From Streptomyces sp. 846.5 (lineage in GTDB: Bacteria > Actinomycetota > Actinomycetes > Streptomycetales > Streptomycetaceae), in the NCBI RefSeq assembly GCF_004365705.1, contig NZ_SOBN01000001.1:1364001-1428000 (forward strand): a stretch of DNA of 64,000 nucleotides. The letters are read 5' to 3'. This document shows positions 1 to 7,863 of this stretch, piece after piece. Numbering within the stretch: the stretch's first letter is position 1; every line of letters begins with the position of its first letter. The translations under genes and the position numbers were made by a program. The notes under the pieces were generated by a model. The model made no database searches. It was not told where the DNA came from and worked only from the letters and a program-made list of their open reading frames with translations.

Positions 1-1
1 C

Positions 2-1513
2 CAGGTGTCACTGACCGACTGCCGGGTGCACGACGTCCCCGACGCCCTGTTCGTACTGGACCGGGGGTCCGCCGCGGAGGTGGTGGAGTGCTCCTTCACC
101 CAGGTCCGCAACACCGCGGTGTCGGTACGCGACGGTGCCACGGTCCGGCTGGACCGGCTCCGGGTGCAGGACGCCAACACCGGGCTGTGGTTCCGCGACC
201 ACGGCAGCGGCGGGCTGCTGACGGGCTGTGAGATCGCGGACGTGACCACCGGGGTGATCGCCACCCGCGGCGCGGACCCGGTGCTGCGGCAGTGCTCGGT
301 CCGCGGCAGCAGCGAGGCGGCGGTCTATGTCTCGGCCGGTGGCCGGGGCACCTTCGAGGAGTGCACCGCCACCCATGGCAAGGGCTTCGGCTTCCATGTC
401 ATCGACGGCTGCGCCACGGTGCTGACCCGCTGCCGGGCCGAGCAGAACGCCCGGGGCGGCTTCGAGTTCCCCGAACCGGGCCCGATCGCCGAGGGCTGCG
501 TCTCCGACGACGCCAAGGCGCCCGCGGCCGAACCGGTGCGGGCCGTCTCCACCGCCTCGGCCTGGGAGGCCGCGGCGCCGGCGGTACCCGCCGCGCGCAG
601 CCAGCCGCTGGTGGACGCGGCGGCCCGGTCGGCCGGCCCCCAGACGATCGCACCGCTGCCGGAGTGCCGCCCGGCGGAGGTGGCCCTCGCCGAACTGGAC
701 TCGCTGATCGGGCTGGACACCGTCAAGCAGGAGGTCCGCACCCTGATCGACCTGATCTCGGTGGGCCGGCGCCGGCAGCAGGCCGGGCTGAAGGCTCCGT
801 CGCTGCGGCGGCACCTGGTGTTCACCGGCTCCCCCGGCACCGGCAAGACCACGGTGGCCCGGCTCTACGGGGAGATTCTGGCCTCGCTGGGCGTGCTGCA
901 GCGCGGCCATCTGGTCGAGGTCGCCCGGCTGGACCTGGTCGGCGAGCATGTCGGCTCGACCGCGCTGCGCACCTCGGAGGTGTTCCAGCGGTCGCTGGGC
1001 GGGGTGCTGTTCATCGACGAGGCGTACGCGCTGGCGCCCGAGGACGGCGGCCGGGACTTCGGCCGGGAGGCCATCGACACCCTGGTCAAGCTGATGGAGG
1101 ACCACCGCGACGAGGTGGTGGTGATCGTGGCCGGCTACACGGCCGAGATGGAGCGCTTCCTGGCCTCCAACCCCGGCGTGGCGTCCCGGTTCTCACGGAC
1201 CGTCACCTTCGCCGACTACTCGGCGGCGGAGCTGCTGGAGATCACCCGGCGGCAGGCCACCGAGCACGAGTACGAGCTGGCCGAGGAGACCGCGCAGGCG
1301 CTGCTGGAGCACTACGCGGTCATCCCCAAGGGCCCCTCCTTCGGCAACGGGCGCACCGCCCGCCAGGTGTTCGAGACCATGGTCGAGCGGCACGCGGTGC
1401 GGCTGGCCCAGGTCGTGGAACTGACGACGGAGCAGCTTCAGCTGCTGCTGCCGGAGGACCTGCCGATCACCGGGCCGGTCACAGCTGGGTCAGCAGGTCG
1501 TCGCGCTCCTTGA
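2..1513 (+). CDS. Beta-helix / CbxX-type AAA+ ATPase (5' truncated by window edge)
   Basis: The reading frame is open to the left edge, so the true start lies outside the window. The visible part has about 175 residues of short repeats typical of a right-handed parallel beta-helix, an Ala/Pro-rich linker, then an AAA+ domain of the CbxX/CfqX (EccA-like) family from about residue 225. The ATPase shows Walker A (GSPGTGKTT), Walker B (VLFIDEAYAL), a sensor-1 stretch (VIVAGYTAEM) and an arginine-finger region (SRFSRT). Such fusions are known in streptomycetes and are usually taken to be remodelling ATPases; the substrate cannot be told. Its 3' end overlaps the convergent membrane hydrolase gene by 35 bases. 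Confidence is high for the domains and low for the biological role. Confidence 0.85.
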   Translation, partial: QVSLTDCRVHDVPDALFVLDRGSAAEVVECSFTQVRNTAVSVRDGATVRLDRLRVQDANTGLWFRDHGSGGLLTGCEIADVTTGVIATRGADPVLRQCSVRGSSEAAVYVSAGGRGTFEECTATHGKGFGFHVIDGCATVLTRCRAEQNARGGFEFPEPGPIAEGCVSDDAKAPAAEPVRAVSTASAWEAAAPAVPAARSQPLVDAAARSAGPQTIAPLPECRPAEVALAELDSLIGLDTVKQEVRTLIDLISVGRRRQQAGLKAPSLRRHLVFTGSPGTGKTTVARLYGEILASLGVLQRGHLVEVARLDLVGEHVGSTALRTSEVFQRSLGGVLFIDEAYALAPEDGGRDFGREAIDTLVKLMEDHRDEVVVIVAGYTAEMERFLASNPGVASRFSRTVTFADYSAAELLEITRRQATEHEYELAEETAQALLEHYAVIPKGPSFGNGRTARQVFETMVERHAVRLAQVVELTTEQLQLLLPEDLPITGPVTAGSAGRRAP

Positions 1514-3851
1514 TGAACCGGGGGTCGGCGCGGTAGTTGGAGTGGGCGTTGATCGGGACGGGCAGCGGGTGCTGCTGGTCCCGGTCGAAGACCAGCGGGT
1601 CGACGAACGGGGGCGCGTCCACCGGGTGCGCGCCCTCGGGGACGGCCACCCGGACCGGTCCGCCGATGGGGTCGGTGACCCGGAAGAGGTTGCGCCAGTA
1701 GGGCGCGTCCGCGTGCAGCCGGGACAGGTCCTCGGGGCCCATGAAGCCGGGGAAGAAGCGGCTGTACAGGCGGCGCAGCGGGCAGCCGTAGGTGAGCAGG
1801 GCGACCCGGGCGCGGGTCTCCGGGTCGAGCTGCCAGACCGCGGCGGCGGCCAGCACGGTGCCCTGGGAGTGACCGGAGAGGACCAGCCGGCGGGTGGTGT
1901 CGTCGTCCAGCCAGGTGCGGATCCGCCAGTCGAGGTCGGGGACGGCGCGCTCGGCGTAGCAGGGCGGCGCGAACGGGTGCGCGGCCCGCGGCCAAAAGGT
2001 GCCGATGTCCCAGAACACCCCGATCGTGCGCCGGGTGGTGATCTGCTTGTAGGCGGCGCGGCCGACGGCCACCAGCATCAGCATGAACGCGCCGACCAGC
2101 CAGCCGCCGACGGACTGCAGCGTGGTCGCGGCGTAGGAGATCAGGGTGGGGTCGCCGTGGGCGGCCAGTGAGGGCGTCTTCGCGGTCGCCAGCGCCCCGG
2201 CGAGGGAGCCCGCGGCGAGGGCGAAGGCGAGCGCGGACAGGGTGCCGATCAGCACCGGCCCCGCGTCGGTGAGCCGGGCCCTGGCGAGCACTCCGGCGAT
2301 CTGCGCGGTCCGGGTGGCCGCGTCGTCGCCCTCGACCTCGTAGGCGGCGTTCACCTCGGCCTTCAGCGCCGACTTCTGACGCATCATCCGGACCGCCAGG
2401 GCCAGCAGGAGCGGCAGCAGCAGCACGGCCAGCAGCGGTACGCCGCTGCTGTGCCAGACCAGCAAGAGCGGCGGTCCGGGGAGGGTGACCCCGAGGGTGC
2501 CCTTGCCCATCAGCCACTGGGCCGCCCAGACGGTGACACCGGCGGTGAGCAGATTGCCCAGCCCGGCGCCCAGCATCGCGGTGGCCGGTCCGGCGAAGCC
2601 GCCCAGCGCCGGCCCGTCCGGTCCGCCGAAGCGGACGTCGCCGTCGGGCACCGGGCTGTTCGGGCCGGGAACGGTGATGGTCGCCTGCTGCTTCGGGAGC
2701 CGCTCCTGCGTGCCCCGCAGCAGCTGCACCGCGAGGGCGAGCACCAGCACCAGGACGAGCTGCACCAGGCAGAGCACCGCGAAGAGGCCCGCGGCGCCGG
2801 GCAGCCGTCCGGCCGAGTGCCAGCCGTGGCGGGACCAGGCGGCGTAGAGCACGGTCAGCGCCAGCAGGGCCAGCGAGGACCAGTGCAGCGCGCGCATGGC
2901 CAGGGTGTCCGGCCGGTCGTCCTGCTCGGTCTCCCGGCGGCTGGTGTTGACCAGCGCGACGACCACCCCGACGGCCAGCACCACCAGCCCGGCCAGCAGG
3001 ATCCAGCCGGGGACGACCAGGGGTCCGTCCGTGGAGCGGTCGTGGTCCAGCACCGGCAGTAGCAGGGCCAGCGCGGCGGTCAGCAGGCCGGCGGCGACAT
3101 GGGTCATCCGGAGCCGGCGGACCACCCGCATGCCGTACCAGAAGCCGGGCATCTCCATCGGCGTGAGGTCGGTGCGGCTCCCGGTCGCGGCCGGCCGCTG
3201 GGACTCGTAGCTGGTCCAGGTGAGGTGCGAGAGCCACCACAGCACCGTGACCAGGGCCGCGGGGGCGGCGGTGGCCAGCGCGAGCCGCCGTCCCGGCTGG
3301 CTCCACCAGCCGCCGTGGGCGGCGGAGAGGAAGCCCAGCCAGCTGTGGTGCGCCGCGCAGGCGGCGGTGCCCGCGCACTGCCAGGCCGTCAGGTCCAGCG
3401 CGGTCTCGCAGGCGGCGGCGGTGAGCAGCACGGTGAGGCTGACCGCGGCGAGGCGGACCGCCATGTCGTAGAGGCCCTGCGCGCGGGCGTCGCGCCGGGC
3501 CGGCGGCCGCATCCAGTGGGCCAGGTTGGCGAACATGAACGGGAGCAGCAGCAGCCACAGGGCGCGCATGCCGCTGCCCGAGGTGAGGCCGGACCAGGAG
3601 TACGCCTCCTCGACGGCCCCGCCCCGGTAGCGGTCCGGCTCGGCCTCGGCGTCCTGGTCGGTCCAGCGGCGGTAGGTTCCGGCCACGCTGTCGCCGGTCA
3701 GCTGGACCAGGTGCGGATCGGTCAGCATGGCCTCGGGAGTGGTCCCGCCGACGCCGTGGACCAGCAGCTCCAGGGCGATCGTCGGCTCCCCCGGGACGGG
3801 CTGCCGCGGCTGTGCCGGCAGTGCCTGCTCCTGCTGTGCCTGGTCCGTCAT
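1479..3851 (-). CDS. Large integral membrane protein with split alpha/beta-hydrolase motifs
   Basis: A 790-residue protein with an N-terminal strand ending in HGVGG (about residue 36), roughly ten hydrophobic segments through the middle, and a GHSQG nucleophile elbow near residue 660. The elbow is followed by a soluble C-terminal part rich in Tyr/Pro that has conserved-looking HSNY near the end. HGVGG plus GHSQG is the lipase/esterase pattern, so the hydrolase fold seems to be interrupted by a long membrane domain. The start at 3851 (Met-Thr-Asp-Gln-Ala) is chosen because it directly precedes the low-complexity Gln/Pro N-terminus and the first conserved strand; further upstream the frame runs antisense through the DeoR gene. 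Substrate unknown; a lipid or wall-lipid hydrolase is an inference. Confidence 0.8.
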   Translation of the reverse strand: MTDQAQQEQALPAQPRQPVPGEPTIALELLVHGVGGTTPEAMLTDPHLVQLTGDSVAGTYRRWTDQDAEAEPDRYRGGAVEEAYSWSGLTSGSGMRALWLLLLPFMFANLAHWMRPPARRDARAQGLYDMAVRLAAVSLTVLLTAAACETALDLTAWQCAGTAACAAHHSWLGFLSAAHGGWWSQPGRRLALATAAPAALVTVLWWLSHLTWTSYESQRPAATGSRTDLTPMEMPGFWYGMRVVRRLRMTHVAAGLLTAALALLLPVLDHDRSTDGPLVVPGWILLAGLVVLAVGVVVALVNTSRRETEQDDRPDTLAMRALHWSSLALLALTVLYAAWSRHGWHSAGRLPGAAGLFAVLCLVQLVLVLVLALAVQLLRGTQERLPKQQATITVPGPNSPVPDGDVRFGGPDGPALGGFAGPATAMLGAGLGNLLTAGVTVWAAQWLMGKGTLGVTLPGPPLLLVWHSSGVPLLAVLLLPLLLALAVRMMRQKSALKAEVNAAYEVEGDDAATRTAQIAGVLARARLTDAGPVLIGTLSALAFALAAGSLAGALATAKTPSLAAHGDPTLISYAATTLQSVGGWLVGAFMLMLVAVGRAAYKQITTRRTIGVFWDIGTFWPRAAHPFAPPCYAERAVPDLDWRIRTWLDDDTTRRLVLSGHSQGTVLAAAAVWQLDPETRARVALLTYGCPLRRLYSRFFPGFMGPEDLSRLHADAPYWRNLFRVTDPIGGPVRVAVPEGAHPVDAPPFVDPLVFDRDQQHPLPVPINAHSNYRADPRFIKERDDLLTQL

Positions 3852-3992
3852 CGTCGCCCCCGGGTGGTCACGTTTGTGCTGATGAGCAGCATCCTGCCAA
3901 GTGTGCTGCCCGCGCGGTCGGATGCGTATGCCTGCGGCGCCGACGGCGTGCGAGGATAGCGGGAAAATCAGTGGAGCGGTGAAGGGGCACGG

Positions 3993-4838
3993 GTGGCCGA
4001 GAACAGCAATCTCCTGGCGGAGCAGCGGCGCGCGCTCATCCTGGACGAGGTGCGTCGGCGCGGCGGCGTGCGGGTCAACGAGCTGACCCGGCGGCTGAAC
4101 GTCTCGGACATGACGGTGCGTCGGGACCTGGACGCGCTGGCCCGCCAGGGTGTGGTGGAGAAGGTGCACGGCGGCGCGGTGCCGGTGCTGGAGGCCAGCA
4201 CCCATGAGCCGGGCTTCGAGGCCAAGTCGGCGCTGGAGCTCACCGCCAAGGAGGACATCGCCCGGGAGGCCGCCCGGCTGGTGGTCCCGGGCAGTGCCAT
4301 CGCCCTGTCGGGCGGGACCACGACCTACGCGCTGGCGCACCACCTGCTGCAGGTCGAGGGGCTGACCGTGGTGACCAACTCGGTCCGGGTCGCCGATGTG
4401 TTCGAGAACGCCCTGCGGCACGGCGCGGCGCCGGCCACGGCGGCGACGGTGGTGCTGACCGGCGGGGTGCGCACCCCCTCCGACTCGCTGGTGGGGCCGA
4501 TCGCCGACCGGGCGATCCGCTCGCTCCACTTCGACCTGCTGTTCCTGGGCAGTCACGGCATCTCGCTGGAGGCCGGCCTGTCCACGCCCAACCTGGCCGA
4601 GGCCGAGACCAACCGCAGCTTCGTCGCCTCGGCGCGGCGGGTGGTGGCGGTCGCCGACCACACCAAGTGGGGCACCGTGGGCCTGTCCACCTTCGCCTCG
4701 CTGGCCGAGGTGGACACCCTGGTCACCGATGTCGGGCTGCCGCTGGAGATCCGCTCGGCGGTGTCCGAGCAGGTCCGCGAGGTGATCATCGCGGGCGGCG
4801 ACCTCGCGGCGGACCACCAGCCCGAGCAACCTTTTTGA
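3993..4838 (+). CDS. DeoR/GlpR-family transcriptional regulator
   Basis: A 281-residue regulator with the DeoR layout: an N-terminal winged helix (AEQRRALILDEV, then SDMTVRRDLDAL as the recognition helix) and a C-terminal sugar-phosphate sensor domain. The sensor domain has the characteristic GGTTTYALA, TNSV and DHTKWG motifs. The family usually represses sugar or nucleoside catabolism genes and is released by a phosphorylated sugar. No sugar catabolic operon adjoins it, so its target is not evident from context. Start GTG at 3993. The stop codon lies inside a short inverted repeat at 4835-4849. Divergent from the membrane hydrolase gene, with about 140 bases between them. Confidence 0.93.
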   Translation: MAENSNLLAEQRRALILDEVRRRGGVRVNELTRRLNVSDMTVRRDLDALARQGVVEKVHGGAVPVLEASTHEPGFEAKSALELTAKEDIAREAARLVVPGSAIALSGGTTTYALAHHLLQVEGLTVVTNSVRVADVFENALRHGAAPATAATVVLTGGVRTPSDSLVGPIADRAIRSLHFDLLFLGSHGISLEAGLSTPNLAEAETNRSFVASARRVVAVADHTKWGTVGLSTFASLAEVDTLVTDVGLPLEIRSAVSEQVREVIIAGGDLAADHQPEQPF

Positions 4839-4849
4839 CGGCGCGTCAA
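4835..4849. promoter_or_regulatory. Short perfect inverted repeat between deoR-type gene and SRPBCC gene
   Basis: TTGACG and CGTCAA are separated by three bases. The repeat overlaps the stop codon of the DeoR gene and lies about 40 bases before the SRPBCC start. It could be an operator for a small dimeric repressor. A stem of six pairs with a three-base loop is too weak to be a convincing terminator. Confidence 0.35.
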
Positions 4850-4889
4850 CTAGACTGCTCCCCTTGCATCCTGAGCGATGGAGGAAACC

Positions 4890-5402
4890 GTGGCGAAGCG
4901 GCTGCGTCCGGTGACGGCGGAGTTCCCGGCGGAGGCGCCGACCCGGCTGGTGTCCACCGCGCGGCTGCGGGCCGAGCCCGGGGCGGTGTTCGCGCAGCTG
5001 ACCGACGACGCCTCGACCTGGCCGCTGTGGTACCGGGAGATCCGCTCGGCCGCGTACACCGGGCCGCCCCCGTACGGCGTCGGCGCGGGACGCGCGGTGA
5101 CGCTGCGCGGCGGTGCGCACTTCGTCGAGAACGTGATCGCCTGGGAGGAGCCCCCGCCCGGCGGGCCCTTCCGTTTCGTCTACCGGGTCGAGGAGACCAA
5201 CGTCCCCGGCTTCCGGGCCTGGGCCGAGGAGTGGCTGCTGGCCCCCTCGGCCGACGGCGGCACCGAGCTGCGCTTCACCATCGCCGTCGACGCCGCCCCG
5301 GCCGCCCGCGCCGTCCTGCTGCTGGCCCGCCCCGGGGTGGCCCGCTCCATCCGCCGCGCCGCCGCCCGACTGGACGCCCACTGCGGCACCAAGGAGCGCT
5401 GA
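4890..5402 (+). CDS. SRPBCC-family (polyketide cyclase/START-like) protein
   Basis: A 170-residue protein of the START/SRPBCC ligand-binding fold. It has an N-terminal STARLRAEPGAVFAQLTD strand-helix, a Trp-rich segment (TWPLWYREI), central FRFVYRVEETN and LRFTIAVDA strands, and a C-terminal helix. The family binds hydrophobic ligands, and members act as cyclases, carriers or stress proteins; no specific role can be given. I chose GTG at 4890 rather than the upstream ATG at 4878, because GGAGG at 4880-4884 falls inside that longer reading but sits five bases before the GTG. It follows the DeoR gene by about 50 bases and may be co-transcribed. Confidence 0.85.
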   Translation: MAKRLRPVTAEFPAEAPTRLVSTARLRAEPGAVFAQLTDDASTWPLWYREIRSAAYTGPPPYGVGAGRAVTLRGGAHFVENVIAWEEPPPGGPFRFVYRVEETNVPGFRAWAEEWLLAPSADGGTELRFTIAVDAAPAARAVLLLARPGVARSIRRAAARLDAHCGTKER

Positions 5403-5415
5403 CCCGGGCCCGGTC

Positions 5416-6513
5416 TCAGTCCTCCCACACGCCCGTCTCCAGGAACGCGTCGAGCGCCGCCTGGTACGGGCGGATGTCGATGCCCTGGTCGGCCAGCCAG
5501 TCGTCCGAGTAGTACTTGTCCAGGTAGCGGTCGCCGGGGTCGCAGATCAGACCGACCACGCTGCCGTGCTCCCCAGCGGCGAGCATCTCGGAAATGATCT
5601 TGAAAGCACTCCACAGCCCCGTCCCGGTGGACCCGCCCGGCTTGCGGCCGATCACCGCGTCCAGCGCCCGGACCGAGGCGATCGAGGCGGCGTCGGGCAC
5701 CTTCATCATCCGGTCGATCGCCCCGGGGACGAAACTGGGCTCCATCCTGGGCCGCCCGATGCCCTCGATCCTGGAGCCCTTCTCGCAGGTCACCGAGGTG
5801 TCACCGGTCACCCAGCCGTCGAAGAAACAGGAGTTCTCCGGATCCGCGACGCAGATCCGGGTGTCGGCCTGGATGTAGTGCACATAGCGGGCCAGGGTGG
5901 CCGAGGTGCCGCCGGTGCCGGCCGTCGCCACGATCCAGGCCGGGACGGGATAGCGCTCCAGGCGCAGCTGGGCGTAGATCGACTCGGCGATGTTGTTGTT
6001 GCCGCGCCAGTCCGTCGCCCGCTCGGCATAGGTGAACTGGTCCATGTAGTGGCCGCCGGACTCCGCGGCCAGCCGCGCGGACACCTCGTACAGCGTGCGG
6101 GTGTCGTCCACCAGGTGGCAGCTGCCGCCCTGGGCCTCGATCAGGCTGATCTTCTCGCAGCTGGTGGTGCGCGGCATCACCGCGACGAACGGCACGCCGA
6201 TCAGCTGGGCGAAGTACGCCTCGGAGACCGCCGTGGAGCCGCTGGACGCCTCCACCACCGGCCGTCCTGGCCGGATCCAGCCGTTGCAGAGCGCGTAGAG
6301 GAACAGCGAGCGGGCCAGCCGGTGCTTGAGACTGCCGGTGGGATGGGTCGACTCGTCCTTGAGGTAGAGGTCGATGCCCCACGCCTCCGGGAGCGGGAAC
6401 CGGAGCAGATGGGTGTCGGCCGATCGGTTGGCGTCCGCCTGGACCTTGCGCACGGCCTCCTTGAGCCAGGCCCGGTATTCGGCGTCGCTGCGGTCCACAT
6501 CCACGGTCTTCAT
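5416..6513 (-). CDS. PLP-dependent cysteine synthase/cysteine desulfhydrase family protein
   Basis: A 365-residue fold-type II PLP enzyme. The PLP lysine lies in HPTGSLKHR, the substrate loop in ASSGSTAVS, and the phosphate-binding glycine run in ATAGTGGTS. The sequence resembles the actinobacterial branch that includes the mycobacterial L-cysteine desulfhydrase (Cds1) more than classic CysK. It therefore probably acts in the cytosol on cysteine or O-acetylserine, making or consuming sulfide. The start at 6513 (Met-Lys-Thr-Val-Asp) follows a purine-rich AAAGAAAG stretch; the upstream in-frame extension is Arg-rich and looks non-coding. Convergent with the SRPBCC gene, 13 bases apart. Reaction direction is inferred from family only. 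Confidence 0.88.
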   Translation of the reverse strand: MKTVDVDRSDAEYRAWLKEAVRKVQADANRSADTHLLRFPLPEAWGIDLYLKDESTHPTGSLKHRLARSLFLYALCNGWIRPGRPVVEASSGSTAVSEAYFAQLIGVPFVAVMPRTTSCEKISLIEAQGGSCHLVDDTRTLYEVSARLAAESGGHYMDQFTYAERATDWRGNNNIAESIYAQLRLERYPVPAWIVATAGTGGTSATLARYVHYIQADTRICVADPENSCFFDGWVTGDTSVTCEKGSRIEGIGRPRMEPSFVPGAIDRMMKVPDAASIASVRALDAVIGRKPGGSTGTGLWSAFKIISEMLAAGEHGSVVGLICDPGDRYLDKYYSDDWLADQGIDIRPYQAALDAFLETGVWED

Positions 6514-6821
6514 TGGTGCTGCTTTCTTTTTCCGGAATTCCCCGCGCACCGGGCGCTCCCGCGCATCGTAGCCGTGGGGCCATTCCCGATTTTTCTTGGA
6601 ATATGCCATACGGCGGCGCATGTTCCGCAACTCACCGTGCCCAGCCGGTTACGCTGCGACCCACAAGCGTGCAGCATGGAGCCCGAGGTCGCCCGCGCGT
6701 TGCGAATGCCATCGAACGGGGTGATTCTGGACATGTCTCGGAATGTAGCCACGTGGTGACTCTGCGCGGTTGTCTCATCGGGCGTGGAGTCGGTCTCCAG
6801 CGAAGCAGGAGGAATCGACGC
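6514..6821. other. 308-base intergenic region, divergent promoters
   Basis: This gap separates the leftward PLP enzyme from the rightward ATP-binding protein and must carry promoters for both. It is A/T-richer than its surroundings near 6515-6535 and 6580-6610. It has an ATTCC/GGAAT inverted pair at 6582-6602 with an 11-base spacer and a possible 27-codon ORF at 6676-6759. No hexamer pair close to a sigma-70 consensus stood out. Confidence 0.5.
6676..6759 (+). CDS. Possible 27-residue small ORF upstream of ATP-binding protein (tentative)
   Basis: ATG at 6676 opens a 27-codon frame ending at a TGA at 6757-6759, 62 bases before the next gene. There is no clear ribosome-binding site. The peptide is unremarkable except for a PSNGVILDMSRN segment. 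It may be only part of a conserved untranslated leader; I list it because it lies in the only gap over 300 bases. Treat as unproven. Confidence 0.2.
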   Translation: MEPEVARALRMPSNGVILDMSRNVATW

Positions 6822-7388
6822 GTGATGGAGTCTGACAAGCAGTACGAACTGAGGCTCACAGCGGAACCCCAGCGCCTCGCGGTTGTCCGCAGGATCGTCA
6901 TGGCGCATCTGCGCCACTGGAAGATGGCGGAAGCCGTCGACCTCTGCCTGCTGGGTGTCACCGAACTGCTCGCGAACGTCCACCGGCATGTCGGCCCCGG
7001 CGCGGAGTGCCTGCTGCGGCTGACCGCCGGCGCGGACGGTCTGCTGCGCTGCGAGGTCCACGACACCAGTACGGCGCTGCCCCGGGTGCTGACCCCCGAC
7101 GAGGAGGAGATCAACGGCCGGGGGCTGGCCCTGGTCGCCGCGCTCAGCGCGGACTGGGGCGCGCAGGTCGAGGAGGGCGGCAAGGTCGTCTGGTTCGCCC
7201 TGAAGACCGTTCCGCACCTCGCCGAGGTGCAGCTCGCCGAGGTGCCGCCGCCCGCACCGCTGCGGCTCGCGCCGCTGCGGGTGGCCTGGACCGGCCCGAC
7301 CCCGCCGTCCCGCTCGCCGGCGACATGCAAGCCGGCATCCGAGAGCGGGAAGCAGCGGGGCCGGGAACCGGTCCGGTTGCGGGCCTGA
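6822..7388 (+). CDS. ATP-binding protein, RsbW/SpoIIAB-like HATPase
   Basis: A 188-residue protein with a single histidine-kinase-like ATPase domain of the anti-sigma/serine-kinase class that is very abundant in Streptomyces. The N-box is ELLANVHRH (E and N present) and the G-box region is NGRGLALVAAL. About 60 residues of Pro/Ala/Arg-rich tail follow and look disordered. The family binds sigma or anti-anti-sigma factors, or acts as a regulatory kinase; the partner is not adjacent here. GTG at 6822 is preferred over ATG at 6825 because the AGGAGGA at 6807-6813 is eight bases from the GTG. Tail-to-tail with the SHOCT gene, seven bases apart. Confidence 0.87.
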   Translation: MMESDKQYELRLTAEPQRLAVVRRIVMAHLRHWKMAEAVDLCLLGVTELLANVHRHVGPGAECLLRLTAGADGLLRCEVHDTSTALPRVLTPDEEEINGRGLALVAALSADWGAQVEEGGKVVWFALKTVPHLAEVQLAEVPPPAPLRLAPLRVAWTGPTPPSRSPATCKPASESGKQRGREPVRLRA

Positions 7389-7395
7389 CGCCCCC

Positions 7396-7728
7396 TCACG
7401 GAGCCGCAGGCCCCGCGTCCTTCGGGGCCGCCTTCTGGAGGGACGGCTCGGGCAGGCCAACCGTGAGCAGGTCGTAGCGCTCCCGGTACTCGAACTCGTC
7501 GATCTGGCCCTCCGCGTAGCGGCGGTTGAGGGTGTCGACCGGCGAGGGCGCCGGGGCCTGCCGCGGCCCGAAGGCGGCGCCGAACTCGGCGCGCGGCCCG
7601 CGGAACCGGCGGCCGCCGAGGACGACCCTGCGGACGAAGACGACGGCGCTGATCCAGAACAGCGGCACCAGCAGGATCCACGGCCCGGGGCCGCCGTTCC
7701 AGCCGTCCGCCAGCAGGGTGGTGTTCAT
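7396..7728 (-). CDS. Small membrane protein with C-terminal SHOCT domain
   Basis: A 110-residue protein. One N-terminal transmembrane helix (GPWILLVPLFWISAVVFV) is followed by a basic linker and a C-terminal SHOCT motif (TLNRRYAEGQIDEFEYRER), then a short acidic/Ala tail. SHOCT is a short oligomerisation domain often attached to membrane anchors; no enzymatic role is known. The start at 7728 is supported by GAGGAG about six bases upstream. It has no obvious operon partner: its downstream neighbour is convergent, and the ROK regulator lies 135 bases upstream on the same strand. Confidence 0.85.
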   Translation of the reverse strand: MNTTLLADGWNGGPGPWILLVPLFWISAVVFVRRVVLGGRRFRGPRAEFGAAFGPRQAPAPSPVDTLNRRYAEGQIDEFEYRERYDLLTVGLPEPSLQKAAPKDAGPAAP

Positions 7729-7863
7729 GTCGGGCTCCTCGGTTGCGATCCGTCGGCCGCCGCGGTGCGGCGACCCACTACCGAGAATCCCGCCGGAGGG
7801 GGGTCCGGGGCGTCGTGCCGGGGCGGGCACTCGCCCTGCTCCCCCGAGAGTACGCGGACCGGG

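Noticed and set aside
4835-4856. TTGACG and TAGACT as a promoter for the SRPBCC gene
   Set aside because: The two hexamers are only ten bases apart, too close for sigma-70 contact.
3852-5381. A very long leftward frame that would extend the membrane hydrolase to 1,300 residues
   Set aside because: The extra part runs antisense through the DeoR and SRPBCC genes, is His/Gly/Arg-rich as GC-rich shadow frames are, and has no motifs; the natural start is at 3851.
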